From: Emergencia sp. 1XD21-10
GTDB taxonomy: Bacteria; Bacillota; Clostridia; Peptostreptococcales; Anaerovoracaceae
Direction of reading: 5' to 3'
Length of the DNA: 64,000 bases
Assembly (NCBI RefSeq): GCF_009936045.1
Contig: NZ_QWEQ01000007.1
Coordinates: forward strand, 124,001-188,000
Made by a program: the position numbers and the translations under genes. Shown here one piece after another: positions 18,255 through 27,115 of the stretch (positions are counted from its first letter, which is position 1; every line of letters starts with the position of its first letter). The notes under the pieces are model-generated. The model had not been told where the DNA came from and did not search any database. It saw nothing but the letters and a program-made list of their open reading frames with translations.

Positions 18255-19112
18255 ATGAAACACAGTACAAAAATTATCCTACTTGCCTCTGCAGGTCTGA
18301 TTTCTTTCGGTCTCATTCTGTCCATTATCGGTCTAATCTGCGGCGGTTCTCTAACAAATATTATGGAGAGCGACCTCTGGCGTTTTGTAGGTTTTAAAAA
18401 AGTTCACTACGATAATACTTTTGAAAATGACAATACATATCACATCTCCGCATCTTCCATTCGTTCCATCAGTATCGACTGGATTGACGGCGATATTTCC
18501 GTCATCCCTTACGACGGCGATGACATCATTTTAACCGAATCCTCAAACAAAGAGTTAGACGATGAATACTGCCTTCGCTACCGGATTAAGCACGGCGTTC
18601 TTCAAGTCGAATACTGCAAATCCAACTACTATATCGGTTTTTCCTTCTCCGATAATGATGATAATCTCCCAATTAAAGCGTTGGAGATAAAAGTTCCCAA
18701 AAATATAGCGGAAAGTTTGCAGGAACTGGACGTTGACGCAATATCTTCCGACATCTATCTGGAAAATATCGCGGCGCAGGCGCTGTCTATTGATACCATT
18801 TCCGGAAACTTAACGGGGAATCTCCTGCTGGCTGATGACATCACCTTCGATTCTACCTCCGGCTCCATGGATTTAAAGCTGTCGCATTGTCCTTCTTCCT
18901 TTGAAATGTACACAATCAGCGGTGACTGTGTTGTGTATCTTCCAAAAAAGCCTAGTCTGGATTGTGACTTTGACACCATCAGCGGCAATTTCCACAGTGA
19001 ATTTGACATCAATTTTAAGGATGAAGACGAATTCATCATCGGCAGCGGCAAAGCTTCCTTTGAATTTTCTTCCACCAGCGGAGACATGACCATAAAAAAA
19101 CTGAAACTTTAG
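18255..19112 (+). CDS. DUF4097-family protein (beta-helix adhesin-like), membrane anchored
   Basis: This protein has 285 residues. After one N-terminal membrane segment (residues 7-29) comes a repetitive beta-rich domain with recurring short units of the form DTISGNL, STSGSMDLKL, TISGDCVVYL, TISGNFHSEF and STSGDMTIKKL. This is the DUF4097 pattern and suggests a right-handed beta-solenoid outside the membrane. DUF4097 is typically the last member of PadR-HAAS-DUF4097 operons and its role is unknown. Ribosome site: AGGAGGTGTAATAG. Confidence 0.88.
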   Translation: MKHSTKIILLASAGLISFGLILSIIGLICGGSLTNIMESDLWRFVGFKKVHYDNTFENDNTYHISASSIRSISIDWIDGDISVIPYDGDDIILTESSNKELDDEYCLRYRIKHGVLQVEYCKSNYYIGFSFSDNDDNLPIKALEIKVPKNIAESLQELDVDAISSDIYLENIAAQALSIDTISGNLTGNLLLADDITFDSTSGSMDLKLSHCPSSFEMYTISGDCVVYLPKKPSLDCDFDTISGNFHSEFDINFKDEDEFIIGSGKASFEFSSTSGDMTIKKLKL

Positions 19113-19197
19113 GAAATTCTTCCAATCTTCTTTGACCCTTCCCGGGAATTATGTTAAAATATTTTTAAGTATTTTAATTGCTGGGGAGGGCTTTTTT

Positions 19198-19902
19198 ATG
19201 TGCGCATTTGTAGCATTCAATCAGGTAAAAAAAGTATATCATATGGGAGAGGTTTCCATCGAAGCACTGAAGGACGCTACCTTTGAAATAGAAAAAGGTG
19301 AAATCTGCGTCATCGTTGGCGCTTCCGGTGCAGGAAAGACCACCCTTTTGAATATTTTAGGCGGTATGGACACCTTGAGCGGGGGCTCCGTCATCTTAGA
19401 TGGTACCGATATTTCAAAGTTCGACAAGAAACAGCTGACTGCCTATCGCCGCCATGACATAGGATTTGTGTTCCAGTTCTACAATCTGGTACAGAATCTG
19501 ACCGCCCTCGAAAATGTCTCGCTGGCAACCCAGATTTGTAAAAATCCGCTGGATGCCCGCACCGTTATGGCGGAAGTGGGACTCGGTCACAGAATGAACA
19601 ACTTCCCTGCCCAGCTTTCCGGTGGTGAACAGCAGCGTGTCGCCATCGCTCGCGCCCTTGCAAAAAATCCAAAGCTGCTCCTCTGCGATGAGCCCACGGG
19701 AGCTCTTGACTATAACACCGGCAAAGCTATTTTAAAACTGCTGCAGGATACCAGCAGAAAAAATGGCATGACCGTCGTTATTATCACGCACAACTCCGCG
19801 CTAACTGCCATGGCTGACAGGATTATTCATATCAAAAACGGCACCGTTTTTTCTGAAGAAAAGAATCAACATATTGTTCCTGTTGAAGATATCGAATGGT
19901 AA
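19198..19902 (+). CDS. ABC transporter ATP-binding protein (LolD/MacB-like)
   Basis: From the ATG at 19198, preceded by GGGGAGGGC, the protein is 234 residues. Walker A is GASGAGKTT (41-49), the signature is LSGGEQQR, and Walker B is [12 protein letters not shown], followed by the H-loop ITHNS. The Q-loop is FVFQFYNL. This places it in the MacB/LolD group that powers FtsX-like permeases rather than classical importers. The partner permease follows 12 bp downstream. An upstream in-frame ATG at 19132 lacks a ribosome site and adds an unlikely leader. Confidence 0.93.
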   Translation: MCAFVAFNQVKKVYHMGEVSIEALKDATFEIEKGEICVIVGASGAGKTTLLNILGGMDTLSGGSVILDGTDISKFDKKQLTAYRRHDIGFVFQFYNLVQNLTALENVSLATQICKNPLDARTVMAEVGLGHRMNNFPAQLSGGEQQRVAIARALAKNPKLLLCDEPTGALDYNTGKAILKLLQDTSRKNGMTVVIITHNSALTAMADRIIHIKNGTVFSEEKNQHIVPVEDIEW

Positions 19903-19914
19903 GAGAGGTCGCCC

Positions 19915-22911
19915 ATGCTAAAGAAATCTACATTTAGAGAAATCAAATCAAGTCTTGGTCGCTATCTTGCCATTCTCGCCATCGTCGCTCTGGGCGTAGG
20001 CTTTTTTTCCGGACTAAAGGTCACCCGGCAAGCCATGATTGCCACAGCAGGAAACTATCTTGATGCAAACAATTTTTTCGACTATCAGGTCATGAACTCA
20101 CTGGGTTTCGAAGAAGAAGATGTCACTGCTATGGCAGCCCTTAAAGACGTAAAAAACGCCGAGGGCTCTATCAGCTGTGACGTGCTTTATCATACTGATA
20201 ATGTAAAAACCGACCAAGTGCTGAAACTGCATTCCCTGCCTGAGAATATCAATACCTTAACCTTAAAAAGCGGTCGCATGCCAAAAGCTGCAAATGAATG
20301 CATTATCGACTACAACCTCCTCGATGAAGATCCCATAGGCTCTGTAATCCATTTGTCCAAGGATAACGAAGATGACACACTGGACATGCTGACCCATGAC
20401 ACCTATACCGTTGTGGGAACCTGTGTTTCCCCCATTTACCTGAATTTTGAAAGGGGCTCCACCGCTCTTGGAAATGGATCCGTTTCCGGTTTTGCCTACC
20501 TCGGAGACGGAGGTTTTGATACGGACTATTACACTGAAATTTACCTGTCCCTTGTTGAAAACTTTCCCATTTACACCAGTGCATACAAAGATCTCATCTC
20601 AAGAACGGAGGATGCCGTACAGACACAGGTTGACATACAAGCAGACCGCCGCTATGACGCTATCGTGACAGAGGCACGCAAAGAGCTTACAGAAGCTCAG
20701 AAAGAATATGACAAAAACTACAAGAAATATCAGAACGAAAAAGCTGATGCCCAGCGAGAACTTGCCAGTACCTATCAGAAGTTGACAGACGGCAGAGCCG
20801 AAATTGCCAAAAACAAAGAGAACTTAAACAAGCAGGAAAAACGCCTCAAAGATAATCAGGCTAAGGTAGAACAAGGGCTTGCTGAAACCGCAAAAAAACG
20901 AGAAGAATTTGAAGCAAATAAAGCTTATCTGCCACCGGAACAGGCTGCACAGATCGAAGCGCAGCTTTCTGCTGCCGAAAAAGAACTGCAAAAGAATCTA
21001 AAAGAAATTAAAACAGGTTTTACGCAAATAAGCGAAGGCAGAAAGAAGCTTTCCAAGTCCGAAAAAGAAATCGAAGACGGCTTCACCGCCTACTATAAAG
21101 GCAAAGCGGAAGCAGATGAAAAGTTTGCAAAAGCGGATGCGGAATTTAAAGATGCACGAATAGAACTTGCCGATGCCGAAAAAGAAATCGAAGACATCGA
21201 AACACCTGACACATATGTGCTGGACAGAAATACCAACATCGGCTACGCCTGTTTCGAAAATGACTCCGGTATTATCGATGGAATCGCAAAAATCTTTCCG
21301 ATTTTCTTCTTTCTGGTAGCAGCCCTTGTGTGTATGACTACCATGACAAGGATGATTGATGAACAGCGAACCCAGATTGGCGTTCTGAAAGCTTTAGGCT
21401 ACAGTAACGGCGCGGTCATCGAAAAATATATGTTCTATTCGGGAAGCGCCGCTTTAATTGGCTGTATCATCGGCTTCTTCTCCTGCTGTTACATCTTCCC
21501 GATTATCATCTGGAACGCCTACGGCATGATGTACGATTTCAGCGCAGACCTTGTCTATATCGTCGATAAACCGCTGGCAGCCTCTGCTCTTGCAGTTTCT
21601 CTGCTGTGTTCCATGGGGACTACCCTGTTCTCCTGCTATGCAGAGTTCAGAGAAGTGCCTGCCCAGCTGATTCGCCCCAAAGCCCCGAAAAATGGAAAGA
21701 GAATTCTTCTGGAGAGAATTCCTTTCCTCTGGAATAAGCTGAGCTTTCTCTATAAGGTATCGTTTAGAAATATTTTCCGCTACAAAAAGCGTTTTTTCAT
21801 GATGGTACTGGGTATCAGCGGCTGTACTGCCCTGCTTCTGACGGGTCTCGGCGTCAGCGATTCTGTGCGAAACTTCGCTGACTATCAGTACGACGAAATT
21901 CAGGTATACGATTACAGCATCACATTTAATAAGGAAATGACAGAAACTCGCCAACAGCGCTTTTCTGAAAGAAATGCTTCTTCTATAGACAAGCTGATTT
22001 ATCTCCACCTAAGCAGTGCCGACCTAGTGACAGAGGACGCTGTAAAATCGGTCAACTTGATTGCAGCAGACAGTTCTGACTTTGGTGATTTCATAAGGCT
22101 TCATGATAACGCCGGTAATCCAATTTCCTACCCGAGCCAAAAGGAAGCGGTTATCTGCAGAAAACTGGCTAGCTCCTATAATCTTTCGCCAGGCAGCGAT
22201 TTTATTCTGCGAAACAAAGACGGAAAGGAAGTTCATCTTACCGTCAGCGCCGTCTGCGAAAATTACGTGCAAAACTACATCTATATTTCACCGAAAGCTG
22301 TAGAAAATGACTGGGGCAGCCTTCCTGAAATAAAAGCCGCACTGGTTTATGCCGCTTCTGATTCTGCTGCAAGCGGCTCAAAGGCAAATGCAGGCGATAA
22401 CACCGAGCATATCTACAGTTCTTCCGCCAGCGTCCTAAATGATTCCTATGTAGCTGCAGTTTCTATCAACCACGATTTCAGAATCCGCGTAGAAAACATG
22501 ATGGAAAGTCTGGACTACGTTATTCTGTTGGTTATCCTCAGCGCTGGCGCACTGGCGTTTATCGTGCTTTACAACTTAACCAACATTAACATTACAGAGC
22601 GAATTCGGGAAATCGCTACCATCAAAGTGCTGGGCTTTTATCCTGGTGAAACCTCTGCCTATGTGTTCCGCGAAAACTTTTTCCTGACAGGAATCAGTGC
22701 CCTCGTAGGACTTATTCTGGGGAAAGTACTCCATGCTTTTGTCATGAGCCAAATCCAAGTGGATTTAATTTGCTTCGACGTGCGAATCACACCGCTCAGC
22801 TACGTACTTGCCGTGATTCTTACATTTGCCTTTGCTGCAATAGTCAGCTGCGCCATGTACTATAAGCTGGAGAAAATCAGCATGACTGAATCACTAAAAT
22901 CCATCGAATAA
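19915..22911 (+). CDS. FtsX-like ABC permease with long periplasm-side coiled coil
   Basis: The 998-residue protein has an N-terminal membrane segment (19-40), a large extracytoplasmic region, a long Lys/Glu/Ala-rich coiled coil (roughly 240-430; for example EAQKEYDKNYKKYQ and AEKEIEDIETPD), three spans with FtsX features (460-600), a short loop, another N-terminal-like span (about 620-640), a second extracellular part and three C-terminal spans. MacB/FtsX-type relatives do not transport through the bilayer in the usual way but transmit ATP-driven conformational work to the outside. Such large proteins often act in antimicrobial peptide resistance or cell-wall hydrolase control. Gene order after PadR-HAAS-DUF4097 suggests an envelope role. 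Confidence 0.88.
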   Translation: MLKKSTFREIKSSLGRYLAILAIVALGVGFFSGLKVTRQAMIATAGNYLDANNFFDYQVMNSLGFEEEDVTAMAALKDVKNAEGSISCDVLYHTDNVKTDQVLKLHSLPENINTLTLKSGRMPKAANECIIDYNLLDEDPIGSVIHLSKDNEDDTLDMLTHDTYTVVGTCVSPIYLNFERGSTALGNGSVSGFAYLGDGGFDTDYYTEIYLSLVENFPIYTSAYKDLISRTEDAVQTQVDIQADRRYDAIVTEARKELTEAQKEYDKNYKKYQNEKADAQRELASTYQKLTDGRAEIAKNKENLNKQEKRLKDNQAKVEQGLAETAKKREEFEANKAYLPPEQAAQIEAQLSAAEKELQKNLKEIKTGFTQISEGRKKLSKSEKEIEDGFTAYYKGKAEADEKFAKADAEFKDARIELADAEKEIEDIETPDTYVLDRNTNIGYACFENDSGIIDGIAKIFPIFFFLVAALVCMTTMTRMIDEQRTQIGVLKALGYSNGAVIEKYMFYSGSAALIGCIIGFFSCCYIFPIIIWNAYGMMYDFSADLVYIVDKPLAASALAVSLLCSMGTTLFSCYAEFREVPAQLIRPKAPKNGKRILLERIPFLWNKLSFLYKVSFRNIFRYKKRFFMMVLGISGCTALLLTGLGVSDSVRNFADYQYDEIQVYDYSITFNKEMTETRQQRFSERNASSIDKLIYLHLSSADLVTEDAVKSVNLIAADSSDFGDFIRLHDNAGNPISYPSQKEAVICRKLASSYNLSPGSDFILRNKDGKEVHLTVSAVCENYVQNYIYISPKAVENDWGSLPEIKAALVYAASDSAASGSKANAGDNTEHIYSSSASVLNDSYVAAVSINHDFRIRVENMMESLDYVILLVILSAGALAFIVLYNLTNINITERIREIATIKVLGFYPGETSAYVFRENFFLTGISALVGLILGKVLHAFVMSQIQVDLICFDVRITPLSYVLAVILTFAFAAIVSCAMYYKLEKISMTESLKSIE

Positions 22912-22958
22912 AACATCATGCTTCGCTGCGTATTTGCATACTTGCACAATTATCCACG

Positions 22959-23018
22959 ACAGAAAAAAAAGTTTTCTTAAAAGGCAATTTCGCCAAAAAT
23001 AAGAAAACTTTTTTCTGT
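22959..23018. terminator. Bidirectional terminator between the ABC and lipoyl operons
   Basis: ACAGAAAAAAAAGTTTTCTTA and its near complement TAAGAAAACTTTTTTCTGT form a long stem with a 20-nt loop between two convergent operons. A-rich and T-rich edges allow use in both directions. Confidence 0.8.
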
Positions 23019-23046
23019 AGTCAACAAACGCGCAGCAGGCTCTCGT

Positions 23047-23331
23047 CTATTCAATATATCCTACTACATCGCCTGCCTTAAAAACATGTTCATCTTCGAT
23101 GAGAATTTCTTTGAGGATGCCGCTGACCGGCGCCTTAATCTCTACGGTTTTCTTGTCCACTTCACCCTCACAGACGGTCTGCCCCTCCTTAACAGCTTCT
23201 CCCACTTCCACCAGCCATGTGATGGTTCCTTTTTTTGCTGTTAAATCAATAGGCTGCTTCATACACTCACAGTTTCTGTAAGGCTGCGGCTTTGGCAGCA
23301 GACTTTCCGGCACGATAATTTCCTTTGCCAT
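23047..23331 (-). CDS. Free-standing lipoyl (biotinyl-like) carrier domain protein
   Basis: The whole 94-residue protein is one lipoyl/biotinyl domain behind a 28-residue N-terminal extension with the Cys pair NCECMKQP. The modification hairpin reads EVDKKTVEIKAPVSG, with the lysine after the Asp being the expected lipoyl acceptor; the flanking second glycine turn is FKAGDVVGYIE. It is not fused to any acyltransferase, so it should act as a mobile carrier like GcvH or LbpA. Its operon holds DUF5714, a lipoate ligase and a lipoamide dehydrogenase, so lipoylation rather than biotinylation is inferred. The carried group is unknown. Confidence 0.85.
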   Translation of the reverse strand: MAKEIIVPESLLPKPQPYRNCECMKQPIDLTAKKGTITWLVEVGEAVKEGQTVCEGEVDKKTVEIKAPVSGILKEILIEDEHVFKAGDVVGYIE

Positions 23332-23334
23332 CTC

Positions 23335-23934
23335 TTACGCCTCCTTCTCATCTTCTTCATAGAACGGACATTTCTCTTCCAGGCACTGGGCATTTTTCCC
23401 ATGGTATCTGCATTTGATGTCATCTGAAATCTCCATATGTAACCCGCATTTTTCGTTGATATATGGCACACCCTCCTGCGCCGCCAAAAAGGAAGTCCTC
23501 TTGCAGCACCTAGGTCCCGGATATTTGGAAATCGCAATCAGACTCTTACCAGTTCCCTCGTTTGCCCACTGCCAGTTTTCCACAGAAAGAGGCGACGCTC
23601 CGGTATATACACTGATAAAAATGCCAATGCCTACTGCCGCACCACAAGTACCGCAGTTTCCACAAAATCCAGGAGGCACGGTCTTTGCCCGTTCTTCTGT
23701 TATAGCAAGCCAGCTATCCAGTTCCTCCCAGGATTTTCCCTCCTGAATCGCCGCAATGCACAGCAACGCCGCCGGCATGATAAAGTGGTGATACGGGCAG
23801 TGCATAGGCATGCCTTCCATGTTCATCAGCTTCATCAGCGCTTCTTCCGCTTTGAGATTTTTTCCCTCTTCATACATGCTCTTACAGACCGCTCTCATAT
23901 CTGTAAAAACTTCATCTTTCATTATAAATGCCAT
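23335..23934 (-). CDS. DUF5714 Cys-rich protein
   Basis: A 199-residue protein rich in cysteine: ALLCIAAI, PPGFCGNCGTCGAAVG (CxxCxxC, near 97-106), PGPRCCKRTS (near 145), CGLHMEIS, KCRYHG and CLEEKCPFYEED at the C-terminus. The pattern suggests iron-sulfur or zinc binding, or thiol chemistry. DUF5714 has no published activity that I know. It lies between the lipoyl carrier (3 bp) and the lipoate ligase (2 bp), so it is probably the catalytic or acceptor partner of the carrier. That is inference from the operon only. Confidence 0.75.
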   Translation of the reverse strand: MAFIMKDEVFTDMRAVCKSMYEEGKNLKAEEALMKLMNMEGMPMHCPYHHFIMPAALLCIAAIQEGKSWEELDSWLAITEERAKTVPPGFCGNCGTCGAAVGIGIFISVYTGASPLSVENWQWANEGTGKSLIAISKYPGPRCCKRTSFLAAQEGVPYINEKCGLHMEISDDIKCRYHGKNAQCLEEKCPFYEEDEKEA

Positions 23935-23936
23935 GA

Positions 23937-24941
23937 TTACTCACTCCTTCCTGCTAAAAAATTCAATATATCTTCTTTATTGGATGTTCCAAAATATGCC
24001 TCAAGCTTTATCCCCTGCAGGGCTTTTTCTATGGCGCTGTAAGAAAATTCAACGCCCTGCAGTCTCGCAGAGATTTCCCCAAAATCTTCCAGCCCCAAAT
24101 AATCTCCGCTAAAAGAACAACTTTTGATTTCGCTACCCTTGATATTTCCATGAAAGGTCACTGTACCTACAGGAAATCTGCAGCTTGCCTCCATGGTACA
24201 TATCGGATTCCTGCCGAAATTCCATTGTCTGTTTCCATATCTGCGCTCGATGAGAGTCGCGATTTCCTCTTCTTCATCTGGGCTCATTTTCCCAATGAGT
24301 TGACAACTTTTTGATAGTTCCTTTCCCCAGTCTTCAAAGAAAATATCTGCACTGATATGTCTAAGCGCAGGCACCAGTCCACGCAGATTGGAAACTCTGC
24401 TGCGTACAGAGGTAACGCCTTTCGACACTAATTTTTCCTTCTTTGGCGTCAGAACTTTTTCCATAGCAGCAAGATTACAATCAAAGAGAATGCAACCATG
24501 AAAAATCCCACGTTCTTCTCTCTGTGTCATGGCTGTACCGCTGATTTTCACTACATTTCCTGAGGAATCCGTCATACAGATGTCGTTTCTGCCGTTTGCA
24601 AAACATGGTGCGCCGCAGCTCTGCAGATAGCTTATCATCATCTGCAATCCCTGCGCTGCCTTCTCCTCAAAGACCCCATCTGGGAAAATGAAGGAAAAAT
24701 TGATATTTCCCAAATCGTGAAAGACTGCGCCGCCTCCTGTCAATCTCCGCACTATTCCGATATGCTCACGTGCCGCAGCTGCCTCATCAACTTCTGCCAG
24801 CGTGTTCTGATGTCGACCGATGATAACTGAGGGGTTGTTGCGCCAAAGATAAACGGTATCTTCCTCCACATGATTAAAAAGCATCTCTTCCCTTGCCAAA
24901 TTATGACTGGGGTTATGACTTCTTTCGATGATTAAATTCAT
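23937..24941 (-). CDS. lplA: Lipoate-protein ligase A
   Basis: The 334-residue protein has the lipoate ligase fold: SHNPSHNLAREEMLF at the N-terminus, the lipoate-binding RRLTGGGAVFHDLGN (the conserved RRxxGGGxVxHD box near residues 65-79), and NDICMTDSSGNVVKISGTAMTQ with the active-site lysine KISG. The C-terminal 100 residues are the accessory domain of LplA (about 240-334). It activates free lipoate with ATP and attaches it to carrier lysines, presumably the lipoyl protein two genes downstream. Its start overlaps the stop of the upstream dehydrogenase by 4 bp (24938-24941). Confidence 0.92.
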   Translation of the reverse strand: MNLIIERSHNPSHNLAREEMLFNHVEEDTVYLWRNNPSVIIGRHQNTLAEVDEAAAAREHIGIVRRLTGGGAVFHDLGNINFSFIFPDGVFEEKAAQGLQMMISYLQSCGAPCFANGRNDICMTDSSGNVVKISGTAMTQREERGIFHGCILFDCNLAAMEKVLTPKKEKLVSKGVTSVRSRVSNLRGLVPALRHISADIFFEDWGKELSKSCQLIGKMSPDEEEEIATLIERRYGNRQWNFGRNPICTMEASCRFPVGTVTFHGNIKGSEIKSCSFSGDYLGLEDFGEISARLQGVEFSYSAIEKALQGIKLEAYFGTSNKEDILNFLAGRSE

Positions 24942-26128
24942 AACAGACCTCGCACGGCTTCCTTTAATAGTTCTCCCTCCGTAGGGTGCGGAAATACCTG
25001 CTCCAAAAACTGCTCTGCAGTCATCTCAGCAGCAATCGCTGCCTGTCCGATTTGAATGATTTCTGAAGCCAAATGAGAAACCACATGAAAACCTTTTAAG
25101 ATGTGGGTTTCTTTTTCCATGACTGCCTTTGCAAATGCGCCCTGCGTGCCGAAAATCACGCCGCCTGCCATCATATCTGTCGAAAGATAACTTTCTACCA
25201 TGCCTTCTTTGCAAATACTGCCTGCTGCCGCTGCCTCAAGGGGCGTAAAGATACACTGGGCAGTAACGATGTTTGGTTTTATGCGTTCGGTTCTTTCCCC
25301 GGTCACCGCCGCACCAACTTGTCGGCCATCCTCTGCTGCCATATCCGCTGTAAAATGTACGCCTTTGCAGTCTCCAATCAAGTGAATTCCTGCCGTCTGT
25401 CCTTTAATCAACGGAAGCTTCGGCTTTCTTCCGCAGCAAAATACCATATTCTCAAAAACACCGGATACGCTGTTGGTCTCAAGCTGTACACCCAGGCTTC
25501 TCAGGTAGGAGGCCATGGCATCACTGATGTCCTTATCCCATCCCGGCAGAATTCGCGGCATATGCTCGTGCAGAGTAATCTGAACGCCCAAGGACTGTAA
25601 AATCACCGCAAGTTCCACCCCAAGGACGCCGCCTCCAATTATATCAAGTCGTTTTGGCAGATTTTCCAGCGTAAAAAGCTGTTCTGCGGTAAACTGCTGC
25701 TCTGCGGTAAAGTTTTCTGCACTGATTGGCTCTGAGCCAGTGGCAACAATAATTTCATCACACATCAGACAGGTTCCATCTGCCAGTGACACCTTGCCGG
25801 TCTCTATCTGGCTAACCTCCGCTTCTAACAGCTGAACCTTCTGCTTCTGCAGCATATATGTCATGCCGTACACAAGCTGCTGAATCTTCCCAGTAGCTAA
25901 CTTACGCAGATCCTTCGGGGTTAGCTCCGTTTTCGCAAAACCGCTTCGAATTAGAGGCTCTGCCGATTTTATCACCTGCAAATAAACTCTGGTCGGAATA
26001 CAGCCGCTGTTGACACAAGTACCTCCGATAGAGTTCTTTTCTATTAAAACTGTTTCAATTCCTCGACGTCTAAGCCCCATTGCCGCCTCATAGCCAGCCG
26101 GACCGCCACCGATTACGATGACTTTCAT
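24938..26128 (-). CDS. Compact dihydrolipoyl dehydrogenase-like flavoprotein
   Basis: From the ATG at 26128, preceded by a strong AGGAGGTGACC site, the protein is 396 residues. It has the FAD loop VIGGGPAGYEAA, the redox-active GGTCVNSGCIPT, a second nucleotide loop IIGGGVLGVELA, the GDC motif LIGDCKG and the C-terminal catalytic HPTEGE. These are the marks of lipoamide dehydrogenase, which reoxidises dihydrolipoyl groups. It is shorter than the usual 450-480 residues, mainly in the central domain around VSGVFENMVFCCGRKP, so it may be a specialised form. It is first in the lipoyl operon. Confidence 0.88.
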   Translation of the reverse strand: MKVIVIGGGPAGYEAAMGLRRRGIETVLIEKNSIGGTCVNSGCIPTRVYLQVIKSAEPLIRSGFAKTELTPKDLRKLATGKIQQLVYGMTYMLQKQKVQLLEAEVSQIETGKVSLADGTCLMCDEIIVATGSEPISAENFTAEQQFTAEQLFTLENLPKRLDIIGGGVLGVELAVILQSLGVQITLHEHMPRILPGWDKDISDAMASYLRSLGVQLETNSVSGVFENMVFCCGRKPKLPLIKGQTAGIHLIGDCKGVHFTADMAAEDGRQVGAAVTGERTERIKPNIVTAQCIFTPLEAAAAGSICKEGMVESYLSTDMMAGGVIFGTQGAFAKAVMEKETHILKGFHVVSHLASEIIQIGQAAIAAEMTAEQFLEQVFPHPTEGELLKEAVRGLL

Positions 26129-26182
26129 GGAAACGGTCACCTCCTGTATCAGTGTTTTGGTAAAACTCTCAATTAAAACCCA

Positions 26183-26204
26183 ATCTATCACTAGATATTA
26201 TCTA
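26183..26204. promoter_or_regulatory. Overlapping palindromic operators of the lipoyl operon
   Basis: Two palindromes overlap: ATCTA-TCAC-TAGAT at 26183-26196 and TAGATA-T-TATCTA at 26192-26204. A further TATCTA half-site follows at 26221-26226. They cover the start-point side of the promoter (its -10 is at 26204-26209), the expected position of a repressor. The regulator is not encoded next to it. Confidence 0.55.
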
Positions 26205-26232
26205 TTATAAAACTTTGTCTTATCTATTGCAA
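26204..26232 (-). promoter_or_regulatory. Sigma-A-type promoter of the lipoyl operon
   Basis: On the minus strand TTGCAA (26232-26227) and TATAAT (26209-26204) are separated by 17 bp, followed by about 75 nt of leader to the ATG at 26128. Confidence 0.7.
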
Positions 26233-26338
26233 CAAAAGCAGTACGAAGATTTTTGTATTCCGTGGTAAATCTATTGCATTTTTGCCGGCAGATGATAAAA
26301 TAAGCTTAACAATATATTTTGTCGAAAAGGGGAACATT

Positions 26339-26926
26339 ATGAAGAAATCTAAACAAATCGGCGTAATTGCTTTGTTTCTTGCAGCAGTCTGCCTCATCTG
26401 TTTCTTTTTCGGACGCTCGGTTGGCAAATCTGCCGGTGTTTCCGAAATTGATGCAGTAGTGCTGGAGAATAAACTGACGGAAATTAGTGAACTCGCCACG
26501 ATTACTTACTCATACACCAATATGGCTGAATTTGAAAATAGTAAAGATTTTTACGGAATTAAACTTCCTTTCACCACCAAAGGATTTATCATTACCTACG
26601 ATGGAGAGATTAAAGCCGGTGTCAATCTTTCCAATGCTGAGGTTTCAGTTTCCGGACAAAAGATTTCGATTACTCTCCCTGAGGCTGAAATTCTGTCCCA
26701 TCAGATTGAGGAAGACAGTCTGGAGGTTTTCGACGAAACCACCAGCATTTTCAACCCGCTAAAGGTCACCGACTACAACAGCTTTAACAAAGACCAGAAA
26801 GCTGAGATGGAGAAAAAAGCCACTGCCAAGGGGCTCCTTACCGAAGCAAAGAAAAAAGCTGTAGATACAGTCAAGGGCTTTATCTTGCAGCTTATTCCGG
26901 AAGACTGGACAGTCGAGGTTGTCTAA
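26339..26926 (+). CDS. DUF4230 membrane-anchored protein
   Basis: From the ATG at 26339 (ribosome site AAAGGGG) the protein is 195 residues. One membrane segment (7-27) is followed by the DUF4230 domain: ELATITYSYTNMAEFEN, LPFTTKGFIITYDGEIKAGVNL, KISITLPEAEILSHQIEED and SLEVFDETTSIFNPL. The C-terminal part is helical and basic. DUF4230 proteins are found widely in Firmicutes with unknown function, facing the outside of the cell. It is monocistronic here, diverging from the lipoyl operon. Confidence 0.88.
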   Translation: MKKSKQIGVIALFLAAVCLICFFFGRSVGKSAGVSEIDAVVLENKLTEISELATITYSYTNMAEFENSKDFYGIKLPFTTKGFIITYDGEIKAGVNLSNAEVSVSGQKISITLPEAEILSHQIEEDSLEVFDETTSIFNPLKVTDYNSFNKDQKAEMEKKATAKGLLTEAKKKAVDTVKGFILQLIPEDWTVEVV

Positions 26927-26985
26927 GTTCTTCTTTGCACATCTCCTATTATTTTCCGAAAAATGTAGGTGGAATGTAGGTATAG

Positions 26986-27017
26986 AAAAAACCAACGGGC
27001 AAAACCGTTGGTTTTTT
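26986..27017 (-). terminator. Terminator after tRNA-Ser
   Basis: AAAAAACCAACGG and CCGTTGGTTTTTT form a perfect 13-bp stem with a 6-nt loop 10 bp past the tRNA 3' end. Being symmetrical, it can also serve the convergent DUF4230 gene. Confidence 0.88.
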
Positions 27018-27027
27018 AATGATTTTC

Positions 27028-27115
27028 TGGCGGAGGACATGGGACTCGAACCCACGGGGCTGTTACACCTTACCGCATTTCCAATGCGGCTCCTTAGCCA
27101 CTCGGTCAATCCTCC
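27028..27115 (-). tRNA. tRNA-Ser (anticodon GGA)
   Basis: Read on the minus strand: 7-bp acceptor stem GGAGGAT with GTCCTCC, anticodon stem CCGCA/TGCGG with loop TTGGAAA giving anticodon GGA, a long type II variable arm, a T-loop GGTTCGAGTCC and an encoded CCA end. It reads UCC and UCU codons. Confidence 0.97.
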
